From: Acidobacteriota bacterium | Lineage (GTDB): Bacteria; Acidobacteriota; Terriglobia; UBA7540 | Assembly (NCBI GenBank): GCA_021817045.1 | Contig: JAKAWG010000030.1 | Span: forward strand, 1 to 51,741 | DNA: 51,741 nt | Reading direction: 5' to 3' | Shown: positions 9,280 through 18,252 of the stretch, piece by piece | Layout: each line of letters opens with the position of its first letter | Numbering within the stretch: the stretch's first letter is position 1 | Notes under the pieces: generated by a model | The model's input: only the letters and a program-made list of their open reading frames with translations | Database searches by the model: none | Told to the model about the DNA's origin: nothing | Translations under genes and position numbers: made by a program

Positions 9280-10118
9280 CGAAGTTCAATACGGGATGCG
9301 CTATACGCAGCCCTGAGAAAGTAATGAGATCGGAAACTTTGAAGCGATCCTCCATCGCCACAGAAGCGCCGTCACGTGACACATCGCGCCCTTTCGTTCG
9401 GCCGCCTTCGCTGGCCGATAGCCCTCGCTCGTTTACGCGGTGGCAGCGAGTTCAGATCGCAATCGCCACTTGGATCGGTTATCTTACGACATGGTTGGTC
9501 GGCCGCAGCCTGCGCTGGGAGGTTTACGGCTGGGAGTATTGGGAAGCGGCCAGACGCGCCGGGAAGGGTTTAGTTTACACTTTCTGGCACCGAGAAATCT
9601 GTGCCGCCACGTGGTTCTGGCGCAAGCGCGGGATCGTGGTGATGACCAGCCAGAATTTCGACGGGGAGTATATCGCGCGCATCATCCGCAAGCACGGATA
9701 CGGCGCGGCGCGCGGATCGAGTTCGCACGGCGCGCGCCGCGCACTCGTGGAAATGGTCCGCGCACTGCGGGAGGGATTGGACGGCGCGTTTACGATTGAT
9801 GGGCCGCGTGGTCCTCGCTTTGTTGCCAAGCCCGGCGCGGTGATCCTGGCGCGCGCCACCGGCGCTGCGATCCTCTGCTTTCACATCGAGCCCCGCCGCG
9901 CACACGTATTCCGCAAAAGCTGGGATTGGTTTCAAGTCCCTCTGCCGTTTATTCGCGCAGCCATGTTTATCGCGCCGCCCATTTTCGTCGCGCCGGATGC
10001 GGATGAAGAAAAGCAGGCCGGCAAGCTCCGGGAAGTGCAGGCGGCGCTTGAAGAGTTGCAGACGAAAGGCGAGGCATGGCGGCAAGGTGGCTACCGTCAA
10101 TCCCGGGTGCGCGATTGA
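9276..10118 (+). CDS. Lysophospholipid acyltransferase family protein (DUF374)
   Basis: A protein of up to 280 residues with the DUF374 pattern found in LpxL-like and other membrane acyltransferases. The visible motifs are FWHREI (residues about 104-109), the SSHGARRALVEM segment, TIDGPRGP, and KPGAVILARATGA. These proteins are thought to acylate lipid A or a related lipid at the inner membrane; the actual substrate is not visible here. The first 60 residues are low in hydrophobicity and unlikely to belong to the domain. The start is uncertain: GTG 9276 overlaps the ETF-QO stop and ATG 9324 is a good alternative. Confidence 0.85.
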   Translation: MTKFNTGCAIRSPEKVMRSETLKRSSIATEAPSRDTSRPFVRPPSLADSPRSFTRWQRVQIAIATWIGYLTTWLVGRSLRWEVYGWEYWEAARRAGKGLVYTFWHREICAATWFWRKRGIVVMTSQNFDGEYIARIIRKHGYGAARGSSSHGARRALVEMVRALREGLDGAFTIDGPRGPRFVAKPGAVILARATGAAILCFHIEPRRAHVFRKSWDWFQVPLPFIRAAMFIAPPIFVAPDADEEKQAGKLREVQAALEELQTKGEAWRQGGYRQSRVRD

Positions 10119-10160
10119 TCACGGGCTTTTGTAGCCCAGTTAACTAGTTCTCAGTCTGCT

Positions 10161-10206
10161 CCTTGGTAAGAAGAGGAGTCCCGCCGGTGCGGGACGGAGT
10201 GGTTGC
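10161..10206 (-). repeat. Dispersed repeat, copy 2 (GTCCCGCACCGGCGGG type)
   Basis: The reverse complement contains CACTCCGTCCCGCACCGG, then CGGGACTCC and CTTCTTACCAAGGAG. It matches the copy at 2024-2070 in opposite orientation and lies between two convergent genes. Confidence 0.65.
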
Positions 10207-10217
10207 GACCGTAGCCG

Positions 10218-10772
10218 CTAAAGCAGCCGCGAACGGAGAACGGCCGGCACCTGTTCCAGGTTGTCCACGAGCTCGATCATCGCCAGCGCGGCAGGTGCTT
10301 GCCGAGCTCCCGCCAGGCCAGCTTCTTGACTCAGGCATTCAACTACGGGCTTCCAATAAGGGCTGGCGGCGAGCAGGGGTTTGCGTCCGCCAGCCTGGCG
10401 GGAGAGGCTGACTTTGTTCATCATCTCCCAAGCAAGCGCTAGTTCTGCCAGCGTTCCCGTTCCTCCTTGTAATGCGACGTAGGCGTCGCCGCGCTCGATG
10501 AGCATCATGAGGCGATCGGAAAAGGATGCCGTGCGAACTTCTTCAACGATCCATGGATTCGCCCGCGAGTTCCAAAGCGCGCACGTCACTCCCACCGTGT
10601 GCCCTCCGGCTTCACGCGCTCCGCGAGCCGTGGCCTCCATCAATCCACCGTATCCGCCGTTGCACACCGCAAGTCCGCATTCTGCGAGCGCGCGGCCCAG
10701 GCGGAGCGCTTCGGCGTATGCGATGTTCGTTTCGGTCGGAAGAGAGCTGCCGAAAATCGTGACGGTCTTCAC
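10218..10772 (-). CDS. LOG family (lysine-decarboxylase-like fold) nucleoside-monophosphate phosphoribohydrolase
   Basis: A 184-residue protein with the two LOG signatures: GGYGGLMEATARGA at about 39-52 and GGTGTLAEL at about 102-110. LOG proteins split the base from AMP-type or cytokinin nucleotides; many bacterial members were misnamed lysine decarboxylases. The usual PGG of the second motif reads QGG, a mild deviation. It starts with GTG overlapping the fmt stop (GTGA), so it is probably the last gene of the ftsH2-aroC-def-fmt operon. The physiological substrate cannot be told from sequence. Confidence 0.85.
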   Translation of the reverse strand: MKTVTIFGSSLPTETNIAYAEALRLGRALAECGLAVCNGGYGGLMEATARGAREAGGHTVGVTCALWNSRANPWIVEEVRTASFSDRLMMLIERGDAYVALQGGTGTLAELALAWEMMNKVSLSRQAGGRKPLLAASPYWKPVVECLSQEAGLAGARQAPAALAMIELVDNLEQVPAVLRSRLL

Positions 10773-11716
10773 GTTTTTCCCTCTTCCAGACGCTCGTCCG
10801 ACAAGAGGCGCACACCGTTAATAAAATCGCGGGCGGGCATCCGCTTGCGCCCTTCGAGTTGCAGTTCCATGATTTCGATTTGCGTGCCGCCTCCGCAGCC
10901 GGCGATGAGCGCTCCCTGACATGCACTCAACTCGCCCGGCGCAAGAGCGCTCGCTGGCGTGCTGGCTAGCAGCCTTGCGCTCCAGATTTGCAGGTTGCGT
11001 CCACGAAACGCCGTGTGGGCGACTGGCCACGGGCGCAGACCTCGCACTCGCCGGGAAATTTCTTCCGCGGTGAGGCGCCAATCAATCCGGCCGTCGTCCT
11101 TCGTGAGCATGGGCGCGCGGGTTGCGATCCGCTCATCCTGAGGCTGCGGCTTGATCTCGTTCCGCTCAATCTTGCCAAGCGTTTCCGCCATCAGTTCCGC
11201 GCCGATCACGCTCAAGCGTTCCGAGAGCGTTTCCGTCGTGTCCTCATTGCTTATCTCTGTCGCCCGTTGCAGGAGGATGTCGCCGGTGTCGAGGCCGCGA
11301 TCGATCTGCATCGTGGTGACGCCCGTGGCACGCTCGCCGCGAATAATGGCCCATGGAATAGGTGCTGCGCCGCGATAACGCGGCAGAAGCGAAGCGTGGA
11401 GATTGATCCAGCCGAAGCGAGGCACTTCAATCATCCACGCCGGAATGAGGTGGCCATAAGCGACGACGACGATGGCGTCAGGCTTTAGGGAGCGGATTTC
11501 AACTTCGACCGCCGGATCTTTCAGGTTTTTAGGCTGAAGGATTCTGAGGCCAGCCTTTGCCGCGGACTCCTTAACGGGCGAAGCCTTTAAGCGGTAGCCG
11601 CGGCCGCGAGGCTCGTCCGGGTTGGTGAGAACGAGGCTGACAGGAAAGGCCGAGGCCACGAGCTTCTCAAGCGTGGGAACCGCAAACTGCGGCGTGCCGC
11701 AAAAGATCAGATTCAT
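10769..11716 (-). CDS. fmt: Methionyl-tRNA formyltransferase
   Basis: A 315-residue enzyme that formylates initiator Met-tRNA using 10-formyl-tetrahydrofolate. It opens with the Rossmann start NLIFCGTPQFAVPTLEKL. The catalytic segment is INLHASLLPRYRGAAPIPWAI (the Asn-His pair of the formyltransferase family and the SLLPxYRGxxP loop), followed by DTGDIL with the catalytic Asp. The C-terminal tRNA-binding domain begins around residue 205. It sits three bases after def, the usual pairing of the enzymes that add and remove the formyl group. Confidence 0.95.
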   Translation of the reverse strand: MNLIFCGTPQFAVPTLEKLVASAFPVSLVLTNPDEPRGRGYRLKASPVKESAAKAGLRILQPKNLKDPAVEVEIRSLKPDAIVVVAYGHLIPAWMIEVPRFGWINLHASLLPRYRGAAPIPWAIIRGERATGVTTMQIDRGLDTGDILLQRATEISNEDTTETLSERLSVIGAELMAETLGKIERNEIKPQPQDERIATRAPMLTKDDGRIDWRLTAEEISRRVRGLRPWPVAHTAFRGRNLQIWSARLLASTPASALAPGELSACQGALIAGCGGGTQIEIMELQLEGRKRMPARDFINGVRLLSDERLEEGKT

Positions 11717-11719
11717 TCC

Positions 11720-12229
11720 CTACCATTCGCCCGCCTTGACCATTTTCTTCACGCGGCGGCGGATGGAGTCGCGCTTCAGCACGCTGAGATGGTGGATGAA
11801 GAGAGTTCCATTCAAATGATCCACTTCGTGGCAGAACGCGCGCGCCAGCAGGCCCTCGCCGCTTAAAGTGATTTCCTGGCCGTGAATGTCCTGAGCGCGA
11901 ACGGAAGCCTTGAGAGGGCGGCTAGTGGGAGCGCGGAAGGTGGGCAGACTCAGGCAGCCTTCCTCTTCGGTCTGTTTGCTCTCGGTCGAAATAATCACGG
12001 GATTCACCAGTACGATTTTTGCCGACGGATCTTGCTCCGAAGTGATGTCGATGGTGCACAGTCTCTTGGAAATGCCAATCTGGGGCCCAGCCAGCCCCAC
12101 ACCGTGAGCCGCGTACATCGTCTCAAACATATCCGCGACCAGTTTTTCGAGCTCTGCATCAAATTGCGTAACCGGCTCGGCGGGTCTGTCCAGGACCGGG
12201 TTTCCGTATTTAACGACAGGATAGATCAT
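11720..12229 (-). CDS. def: Peptide deformylase
   Basis: A 169-residue metallo-hydrolase that removes the N-formyl group from nascent proteins. All three signature motifs are present: GVGLAGPQIG, EEGCLSLP (Cys metal ligand) and HEVDHLNG (two His ligands and the catalytic Glu). I start it at the ATG at 12229, giving MIYPVVKYGNPVL, which is where homologues begin. That ATG lies one base after the aroC stop, so translation is coupled. A longer in-frame reading to 12301 runs into aroC and adds low-complexity residues, so I rejected it. Confidence 0.95.
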   Translation of the reverse strand: MIYPVVKYGNPVLDRPAEPVTQFDAELEKLVADMFETMYAAHGVGLAGPQIGISKRLCTIDITSEQDPSAKIVLVNPVIISTESKQTEEEGCLSLPTFRAPTSRPLKASVRAQDIHGQEITLSGEGLLARAFCHEVDHLNGTLFIHHLSVLKRDSIRRRVKKMVKAGEW

Positions 12230-12230
12230 G

Positions 12231-13406
12231 TCAGTAGCTGCGTAGCTGCGCGACGTACCCGTCGAAATTGCGGCGCGACTCTTGGATGGAGTCACCGCCA
12301 ACTTTTTCGAGCAAGGCTCGCGCCAGTACCAAAGCCACCATCGCCTCGCCCACCACGCCGGCTGCCGGAACCACGCACACGTCGGAGCGCTCGTAGGCCG
12401 CCTTCACCGGCTCGCGCGTCTCAAAATTCACCGATTCGAGCGGGCGGCGCAGAGTGGAGATCGGCTTAAGAAAGCCGCGCACCACAATTTCTTCGCCATT
12501 CGTCATGCCTCCTTCGATTCCGCCTGCTCGATTGCTGGCGCGCGTGAAGCGCGACTGGCTGCGATTGTAAGCGATCTCGTCTTGAACCTCGGACCCGAAA
12601 CGAGCGGCGTTCCCCACGGCCGCGCCGATTTCCACCCCTTTAACCGCCTGGATCGACATGATGGCTTGCGCGAGTTGGCCATCCAGTCGTTCGTCCCACT
12701 GGGCACACGCACCTAGGCCGGGTGGCACGCCGCGCACCCGCACCTCAAAGACGCCGCCGACGGTGTCGCGGTTCTCCGTGGCAAGGTCCACTTCCTGCTT
12801 CATCCGTTGTTCGGCTTCCGGATCAACACAATTCAAGACAATTTCATCCTTGTCGCGCAGAGCCAGGATCGCCTCAAACGGTGTTTCGCGGGCGAGCAAG
12901 GCGGCGCGGCCCACCGCCACCACGTGGCTTGCTACCCGGATGCAGAACTCGCCGAGCAGCAGCTTGGCGATGGCCCCCGCGGCAACCCGAGCCGCTGTTT
13001 CACGCGCGCTCGCGCGCTCAAGCACGTAACGCGCGTCGCGAAAATTATATTTCAGGGTGCCGGCAAGATCGGCGTGACCCGGCCGAGGCGACGAGAGCGG
13101 CTTGTACTTGGCGCGGTCTTCCGGGCGGTATTCCACCGCCATCGCTTCTTTCCAGTTCGGCCAGTCACGGTTTTCGATAAGCACAGCCACGGGCGAGCCG
13201 ATTGTTTCCCCATGCCGCACACCGGAGAGAAACTGCGCGGAGTCCGACTCAATCTTCATTCGGCCACCGCGGCCATATCCGCCCATGCGGCGCTTCAATT
13301 CGCGGTCGACGTAAGCGAAGTCGATGTGTAAGCCGGCCGGCACGCCGGAAATGACGGCCACCAAACCCTGACCATGTGATTCCCCAGCCGTCTGGAATTT
13401 CAGCAT
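12231..13406 (-). CDS. aroC: Chorismate synthase
   Basis: A 391-residue enzyme for the last step of the shikimate pathway, converting EPSP to chorismate with reduced FMN. It starts MLKFQTAGESHGQGL, containing the GESHG signature, and carries RRMGGYGRGGRM and SPRPGHADLAG in the usual order, with GGIEGGMTNGE in the second half. ATG 13406 is used because it gives the family-standard N-terminus; an extended start at 13439 adds 11 unrelated residues. It lies between ftsH2 and def; the unusual operon mix suggests coupling to growth rate rather than to aromatic synthesis. Confidence 0.95.
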   Translation of the reverse strand: MLKFQTAGESHGQGLVAVISGVPAGLHIDFAYVDRELKRRMGGYGRGGRMKIESDSAQFLSGVRHGETIGSPVAVLIENRDWPNWKEAMAVEYRPEDRAKYKPLSSPRPGHADLAGTLKYNFRDARYVLERASARETAARVAAGAIAKLLLGEFCIRVASHVVAVGRAALLARETPFEAILALRDKDEIVLNCVDPEAEQRMKQEVDLATENRDTVGGVFEVRVRGVPPGLGACAQWDERLDGQLAQAIMSIQAVKGVEIGAAVGNAARFGSEVQDEIAYNRSQSRFTRASNRAGGIEGGMTNGEEIVVRGFLKPISTLRRPLESVNFETREPVKAAYERSDVCVVPAAGVVGEAMVALVLARALLEKVGGDSIQESRRNFDGYVAQLRSY

Positions 13407-13597
13407 AGAAAGACGTCGCGCGCCCGCCGCCCCAGGCAAAATTCACATTGTACTGAAACCGCTACCGTGCGTCAAAACAAGCGGCGGCGTGGCGGGATCG
13501 GTATGCCATCCGGTTTGCCGAGCGCGCCGCCAACGGAGCGTGTGTACCTCCAGCGCGACGTCCCGGCGTGCCGTTTCATTCGAGCTTGCGGGGCGGA

Positions 13598-15520
13598 TCA
13601 TGCGATGCTTGGGTGCGGTTGTGGCATATTCATGCCGTGGCTTTCGAGCAGGCGTCGAATCTCATCCGCTTCGAGGATTTCGCGCTCGGTGAGCTCCTGA
13701 GCGATAGCTTTGAGCGCGGCACGGTGTTCCCGCAAAGCCTGCCTGGCCTTCTCTTCAAGACTGCGAACGAGATTGCGCACTTCCTCGTCGATGAGCCGTG
13801 CCGTGTCCTCGCTGAAGTCCGGCGGCTGCGCAATCGTGCGTCCGAGAAAAGGATGGTCTTGCTCACGGTGATAAGCTACCGGGCCCAGGTTCGCGCTCAT
13901 CTCCCACCGGCTGACCATGCGCCGCGCCAGCGCCGTTGCCTGATCGAGGTCGTTTTCTGCGCCGCTGCTGACTTCGCCTGAAACCAGCGCCTCGGCGGTT
14001 CGGCCGCCGAGCATGACGGTGATCCGGTCCTTCAGATAGCCTTCCGACAGATTGTACCGTTCCTCTTCCGGTAATTGTTCGGTCGCGCCCAGGGCGCGGC
14101 CTCGGGGAATAATGCTGACTCGGTCGAGCGGATCGGCGTGCGCCAGCAGACAGGCCAACAAAGCATGACCGGATTCGTGGAGGGCCACACGCCGCTTCTC
14201 GTCTTCGTCCAGTATGCTGTCTCGCTTGTTCCCCAGTAGAATCCGCTCGCGAGCGCGATCGAGCGTTTCCATCCCGACTTGCTTCTGACCATCACGCCCA
14301 GCGTGCAGGGCAGCTTCGTTGATCAGGTTCTCCAGGTCGGCCCCGGAAAAACCTACGGTCCGCCGCGCCAGCCGGTCCAGGTCGACATCACCTGCCAGCG
14401 GCACCTTCCGCGTGTGAACTTCCAGGATTTTCCGGCGAGCTTCTTGGCGTGGCAACTCCATAGTGATCTTGCGGTCAAAGCGGCCAGGACGCAGCAGGGC
14501 CGGATCCAGCACGTCAGGACGGTTCGTAGCCGCGATCACGACGAGCGCATGCCAGGGAGAGAATCCATCCATCTCCGAAAGAATCTGGTTGAGCGTCTGC
14601 GCGCGTTCATCGTTGCCTCCACCAAGACCCATGCCGCGCGCCCGGCCGACGGAGTCAATTTCGTCAATGAAGATCACGGCCGGCGCTTCCTTCTTGGCCG
14701 TCTCGAACATGTCGCGGACACGCGCAGCGCCCACCCCTACAAACATTTCTACGAATTCGGAACCACTGATGCTGAAGAAAGGAACCTCCGCCTCGCCCGC
14801 CACGGCCTTGGCGAGCAACGTCTTGCCCGTCCCGGGCGGTCCCATCAGCAGAATGCCGCGCGGCAGCTTGGCTCCGATCCGCTGATAACGCCTCGGATCG
14901 CGCAAATACTCAATGATTTCCCGCAAGTCCCGCTTGGCGTTTTGGAGGCAGGCAACATCCTTGAAGGTCACATCGCTCGGCCCCTTGTTGTACCTCTTCG
15001 CCTTGGACTTTCCGAATCCGAAAATGCCACCCTCGCCGCTGCCCATCTTCTTTTGCATTCGGAGCTCCAAATAGACGAAGACGCCGAGCAACAATACCCA
15101 GGGCAGAACACCGATCAGCAGGACACCCCATTTCGAATGCGAGGAAGGCACAACGTTGATGGTTACTCCGCTTTTCCGGAGCGCCGGCATCAGGGTGGGA
15201 TCGTTGATTGCCGGGAGATACGTCTGGAACGTTTTGGGCGGCACGCTTGCTTTAGCCTTAGACTCTTGCTTTTTGTACTGCCCGAAGACATGCCTCCCCT
15301 TCATCATGATTTTCGCCACTTTCCCGTGGCTCGCTTGCTGTATAAACGTGCTGTAAGGAATGTACTTGGCGCTGCGTCGGCGAAACGCGGCAGTAAGCAG
15401 GTAAAGCAGCGCCGTAAGGATGACCGAACCGATAAGTATGCCGACTACGCTTGTCCTGGAGGGCTGCGGGCGTGGCGTTTGATTGCCACCGGAAGGAGTT
15501 GGATGTAAACGGTCGTTCAG
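13598..15520 (-). CDS. ftsH: ATP-dependent zinc metalloprotease FtsH (copy 2), probable CTG start
   Basis: A second FtsH paralogue. The AAA module carries GPPGTGKT (about 227-234), [13 protein letters not shown] and RPGRFDRKI; the protease site is HESGH at about 448-452. With ordinary start codons the frame begins only at GTG 15319, giving 573 residues and losing the first transmembrane helix. Reading upstream in the same frame gives [20 protein letters not shown], the normal FtsH periplasmic start, preceded by a helix [19 protein letters not shown]. The frame stays open to a TAA at 15538-15536. The only near-cognate start between is CTG at 15520-15518, ten bases after a perfect AAGGAGG (15531-15537). 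From CTG the protein is 640 residues, the normal FtsH length. The ortholog role is uncertain; it may form hetero-oligomers with copy 1. Confidence 0.88.
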   Translation of the reverse strand: MNDRLHPTPSGGNQTPRPQPSRTSVVGILIGSVILTALLYLLTAAFRRRSAKYIPYSTFIQQASHGKVAKIMMKGRHVFGQYKKQESKAKASVPPKTFQTYLPAINDPTLMPALRKSGVTINVVPSSHSKWGVLLIGVLPWVLLLGVFVYLELRMQKKMGSGEGGIFGFGKSKAKRYNKGPSDVTFKDVACLQNAKRDLREIIEYLRDPRRYQRIGAKLPRGILLMGPPGTGKTLLAKAVAGEAEVPFFSISGSEFVEMFVGVGAARVRDMFETAKKEAPAVIFIDEIDSVGRARGMGLGGGNDERAQTLNQILSEMDGFSPWHALVVIAATNRPDVLDPALLRPGRFDRKITMELPRQEARRKILEVHTRKVPLAGDVDLDRLARRTVGFSGADLENLINEAALHAGRDGQKQVGMETLDRARERILLGNKRDSILDEDEKRRVALHESGHALLACLLAHADPLDRVSIIPRGRALGATEQLPEEERYNLSEGYLKDRITVMLGGRTAEALVSGEVSSGAENDLDQATALARRMVSRWEMSANLGPVAYHREQDHPFLGRTIAQPPDFSEDTARLIDEEVRNLVRSLEEKARQALREHRAALKAIAQELTEREILEADEIRRLLESHGMNMPQPHPSIA

Positions 15521-15874
15521 TGTTCGATCGCCTCCTTAGCGGGGTTTTCATATTATAGTGACGGCGTTTTCTGCAGCGGCGCTCTCTGTGCGCCGAACTA
15601 CCGGCGACGAGACGCCGCCGCTACGGCATTGGGAGTCCTGTAGTATGAGATCGGACGCGTGGCATTTTCGATGCCCGCCACATAAACGCCCGTTTTTATT
15701 TGATGCAGGCTGCAGCTCCTCCGACTCACTCGGTAAGGAACACTCTTTGCCAGAAACTGTCGCAAAAGGAGTCATGTTTTGGCTCTCTCATTCGTCATAC
15801 AGGTGAAGAACGGAGATCAGGTAAGAACAACCGCCGCGCCGGCTACGGCGTAAACCCGTATTAAAAAGGAAAAC
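15521..15874. other. Divergent intergenic region with palindromic repeat
   Basis: Between ftsH2 and the CMD-family gene. It contains the ftsH2 Shine-Dalgarno (15531-15537), a TATTATAGTGAC 12-mer at 15551-15562 and the palindromic element at 15573-15624. The rest shows no gene. Confidence 0.55.
15573..15624 (-). repeat. 52-bp three-way-junction palindromic repeat, copy 1
   Basis: The outer arms GCAGCGGC and GCCGCTAC enclose two smaller hairpins rich in GCGC and GGCG. Its reverse complement matches 18440-18491 over the full 52 bases with only a few differences. The same 12-mer TATTATAGTGAC stands ten bases before each copy in the same direction. Confidence 0.75.
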
Positions 15875-16432
15875 ATGAAAATGGATACATTTCTTCCTCC
15901 CGTAGAACGGCCCAAGGGCCTGATGATGAAACTGGCGTATTACTTTACGCGCCGGCAGTTCGGCAAGGTGCTTACACCGCTGAAGGTGCATTCCGCGCGG
16001 TTGCCGCTTGCATTCGGTCAGTTCTATGCAAAGGTCGGCAAACTGGATAAAAAACTGCTTCTGCCGCAAGAGACCGTCCTTCTCATTCGTCAACAGGTGG
16101 CGCGACTCAACGTCTGCCTTTTCTGCATGGATATAGGCCGGGCCTTCACAATCCAATCATCGATGAATGAGGCGAAATTCGATGCGCTTGAGGAATACCG
16201 AACGAGCGCTCATTTTACCGATCGAGAGCGCACAGCGCTCGACTATGCGACTGAGTTGACGAAGGACAAACAGGTCAGCCCGGACACGTTTGCTCGGATG
16301 TCCTGCTATTATTCCGAGCGCGAGATTTGTGAGATCGTCTGGCTTATCGCCAGCGAGCACTTGTACAACATCACCAACATCGGCTTGAACATTCACTCGG
16401 ATCTGCTCTGCAAAATCACCAGGAAGCCGTAA
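15875..16432 (+). CDS. Carboxymuconolactone decarboxylase / AhpD-like protein
   Basis: A 185-residue all-helical protein of the CMD/AhpD-like group. The family pattern is LIRQQVARLNVCLFCMDIG, with a CxxC pair at Cys81 and Cys84, and a second helical part with the DRERTALDYATEL and EIVWLIASEHLYNI segments. AhpD-type peroxidase relatives have a histidine four residues after the second Cys; here that position is Gly88, so a thiol redox role is less certain. Members are often annotated as peroxidase-related enzymes. AAGGAA upstream fits the ATG. The gene stands alone, convergent with marC. Confidence 0.8.
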   Translation: MKMDTFLPPVERPKGLMMKLAYYFTRRQFGKVLTPLKVHSARLPLAFGQFYAKVGKLDKKLLLPQETVLLIRQQVARLNVCLFCMDIGRAFTIQSSMNEAKFDALEEYRTSAHFTDRERTALDYATELTKDKQVSPDTFARMSCYYSEREICEIVWLIASEHLYNITNIGLNIHSDLLCKITRKP

Positions 16433-16490
16433 ACGGGGCCCAAGTGCTTGTTGAAAAACGTTTCGCGGATGGCGGACGAACTCGCAATTC

Positions 16491-17168
16491 CTATGGTTTC
16501 AGGACCGCTCTTAAAAGCGGTTCCAGCCCGTTCCACGCGATTTGCACTCCAATGCAGAAGAGCACGAAAGCAATCACGCGTAAGATTCCCTGCACCGTGT
16601 GCGGCGAGATGCGGTCCCGGATTTTCGGCGCGTAGCCGTAACAAATGAACACGAGCACGCTTAAAGCCACGACAGCGAGCAGAATGCCGAGGTGAGCCAG
16701 CACATCACCAAGAAGCTGTTTGCCCGGGACGTGGGCACTGAGAGTTAACATCACGACGATGCTGCCGGGCCCGGCTGTCACGGGAAACGTCAGTGGATAG
16801 AAGACGCTCTCCTTCGAAGCTCGGGTGCCAGCTTTGCTGAAATCTTCGGTAGCAGGGCTCGGTTGAGGAGTTTCCTGGTTCAGTAGCCCCCATCCCATGC
16901 TCGCTAGTATCAATCCTCCAGCAATCTGCACCACGGGAAGAGAAATTCCAAAGAAGTGTAGGATGGCAGTTCCCGCCAATTCAATGAAAATAAGGAACAG
17001 GGTCGTATTGATGGCGATTCGGCGGGCCAAGTCGCGGAGAACGAGGGCAGGAGCTCCTTCGACAAGGCCGAGGAATACCAGTGCCGAGCCCAGTGGGTTG
17101 ATCAACGGCAGGAGGGCGCTGAACGCCAAGCCGAAGAACTTCAAGAAAACGGTCAAGTTTGGGTTCAT
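16491..17168 (-). CDS. MarC family integral membrane protein
   Basis: A 225-residue protein with about six hydrophobic helices and the MarC pattern LLPLINPLGSALVFLGL near the N-terminus, GGLILASMGWGLL in the middle and PLTFPVTAGPGSIVVMLTL, the most conserved segment. MarC proteins are membrane proteins of unproven function, despite the old name for multiple antibiotic resistance. The central loop between helices 3 and 4 is polar. No regulator sits nearby. Confidence 0.88.
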   Translation of the reverse strand: MNPNLTVFLKFFGLAFSALLPLINPLGSALVFLGLVEGAPALVLRDLARRIAINTTLFLIFIELAGTAILHFFGISLPVVQIAGGLILASMGWGLLNQETPQPSPATEDFSKAGTRASKESVFYPLTFPVTAGPGSIVVMLTLSAHVPGKQLLGDVLAHLGILLAVVALSVLVFICYGYAPKIRDRISPHTVQGILRVIAFVLFCIGVQIAWNGLEPLLRAVLKP

Positions 17169-17226
17169 AAGGAATCCGACCTAGCCGATGTTCGAATCCC
17201 TCGCGACGGGACTCGAGCAGCGTGCG

Positions 17227-18252
17227 CTATTTGATCTGGTAATACGACTGGTACCAGTCAACAAAATGGCCGATCCCCGTCTCCAGCGACGTCGAGGGTT
17301 TGAATCCGATATCGCGGACCAAATCACCAATATCCGCAAAAGTGGCAGGGACGTCGCCGGGCTGCATAGTTAGCAAGTTGACACGGGCTTTCTTGCCGAG
17401 CTTCGCCTCCAACTTCGCGATAATCTCTTTCAGTTCAACGGGTTGACCGTTGCCGATGTTGTACAGGCGGTAGGGAGCCGAGCTCGATGCGCTGTCTGGC
17501 CGATCGGAGCGCCAATCAGAACTTGGCACAGGGGGCCGAATCATCACCCGCACAATCCCTTCGACGACATCGTCGATGTAAGTGAAGTCGCGGCGCATCT
17601 GGCCGCCGTTAAAAACGTCGAGCGGGCGCTCTTCCAAAATGGCGCGAGTGAAAAGAAACAGCGCCATGTCCGGTCGGCCCCAGGGGCCGTAGACGGTAAA
17701 AAGGCGCAGACCGGTTGCAGGGAATTGGTAGAGATGAGCATAGGCGTGGGCCATGGCTTCGTTTGCCTTCTTGGTGGCGGCGTAAAGGCTGATTGGATGG
17801 TCCGCCGGCCGGTGAGGCGAAAACGGCATGTGGGTATTCGCTCCATAGACAGAGCTCGATGAAGCAAAAACCAGGTGCTTGACGGCGCTGCGACGGCAGC
17901 CTTCGAGTACATGGGCAAAGCCGACAAGATTGGAATCCACATACGCGTAAGGATCGGTTAGGGATTGCCGAACGCCAGCCTGGGCTGCCAAATGAACGAC
18001 GTAATCAAAGGCATTCTCACAGAACAGGCGATCCATGCCCTCGCGACAGGCGAGGTCGATCTTAACGAACTCGAACGCGCTTTGGGCGGCTAACTGAGCT
18101 AGGCGCGCCTGCTTGAGCGTCGCGTCATAGTAGGGATTCAAGTTGTCTAGCCCGACAACATGGTATCCCTCCTGAAGCAATCTGCGAGCGGCGTGATAGC
18201 CAATAAACCCGGCACAGCCGGTCACCAGGATTTTTCCTGCGCTGGACGCCAT
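17227..18252 (-). CDS. NAD-dependent sugar epimerase, UDP-glucuronate 4-epimerase-like
   Basis: A 341-residue extended short-chain dehydrogenase. The Rossmann motif is ILVTGCAGFIGYHAARRL, the active-site Tyr/Lys are in SLYAATKKANE, and ASSSSVYGANTHMPF and LRLFTVYGPWGRPDMA match UDP-glucuronate 4-epimerases, which supply UDP-galacturonate for surface polysaccharides. The segment FNGGQMRRDFTYIDDVVEGIVR is also typical. GGAGGG precedes the ATG. It is monocistronic and separated from the glycan genes at the window end by 31 kb. Confidence 0.88.
   Translation of the reverse strand: MASSAGKILVTGCAGFIGYHAARRLLQEGYHVVGLDNLNPYYDATLKQARLAQLAAQSAFEFVKIDLACREGMDRLFCENAFDYVVHLAAQAGVRQSLTDPYAYVDSNLVGFAHVLEGCRRSAVKHLVFASSSSVYGANTHMPFSPHRPADHPISLYAATKKANEAMAHAYAHLYQFPATGLRLFTVYGPWGRPDMALFLFTRAILEERPLDVFNGGQMRRDFTYIDDVVEGIVRVMIRPPVPSSDWRSDRPDSASSSAPYRLYNIGNGQPVELKEIIAKLEAKLGKKARVNLLTMQPGDVPATFADIGDLVRDIGFKPSTSLETGIGHFVDWYQSYYQIK

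Noticed and set aside
12230..12301. N-terminal extension of peptide deformylase
   Set aside because: It overlaps the aroC 3' end in another frame and has no counterpart in the family; ATG 12229 gives the standard start.
14279..15508. 409-residue plus-strand frame opposite ftsH2
   Set aside because: It reads through the reverse of an FtsH gene; composition and lack of motifs show it is a shadow.
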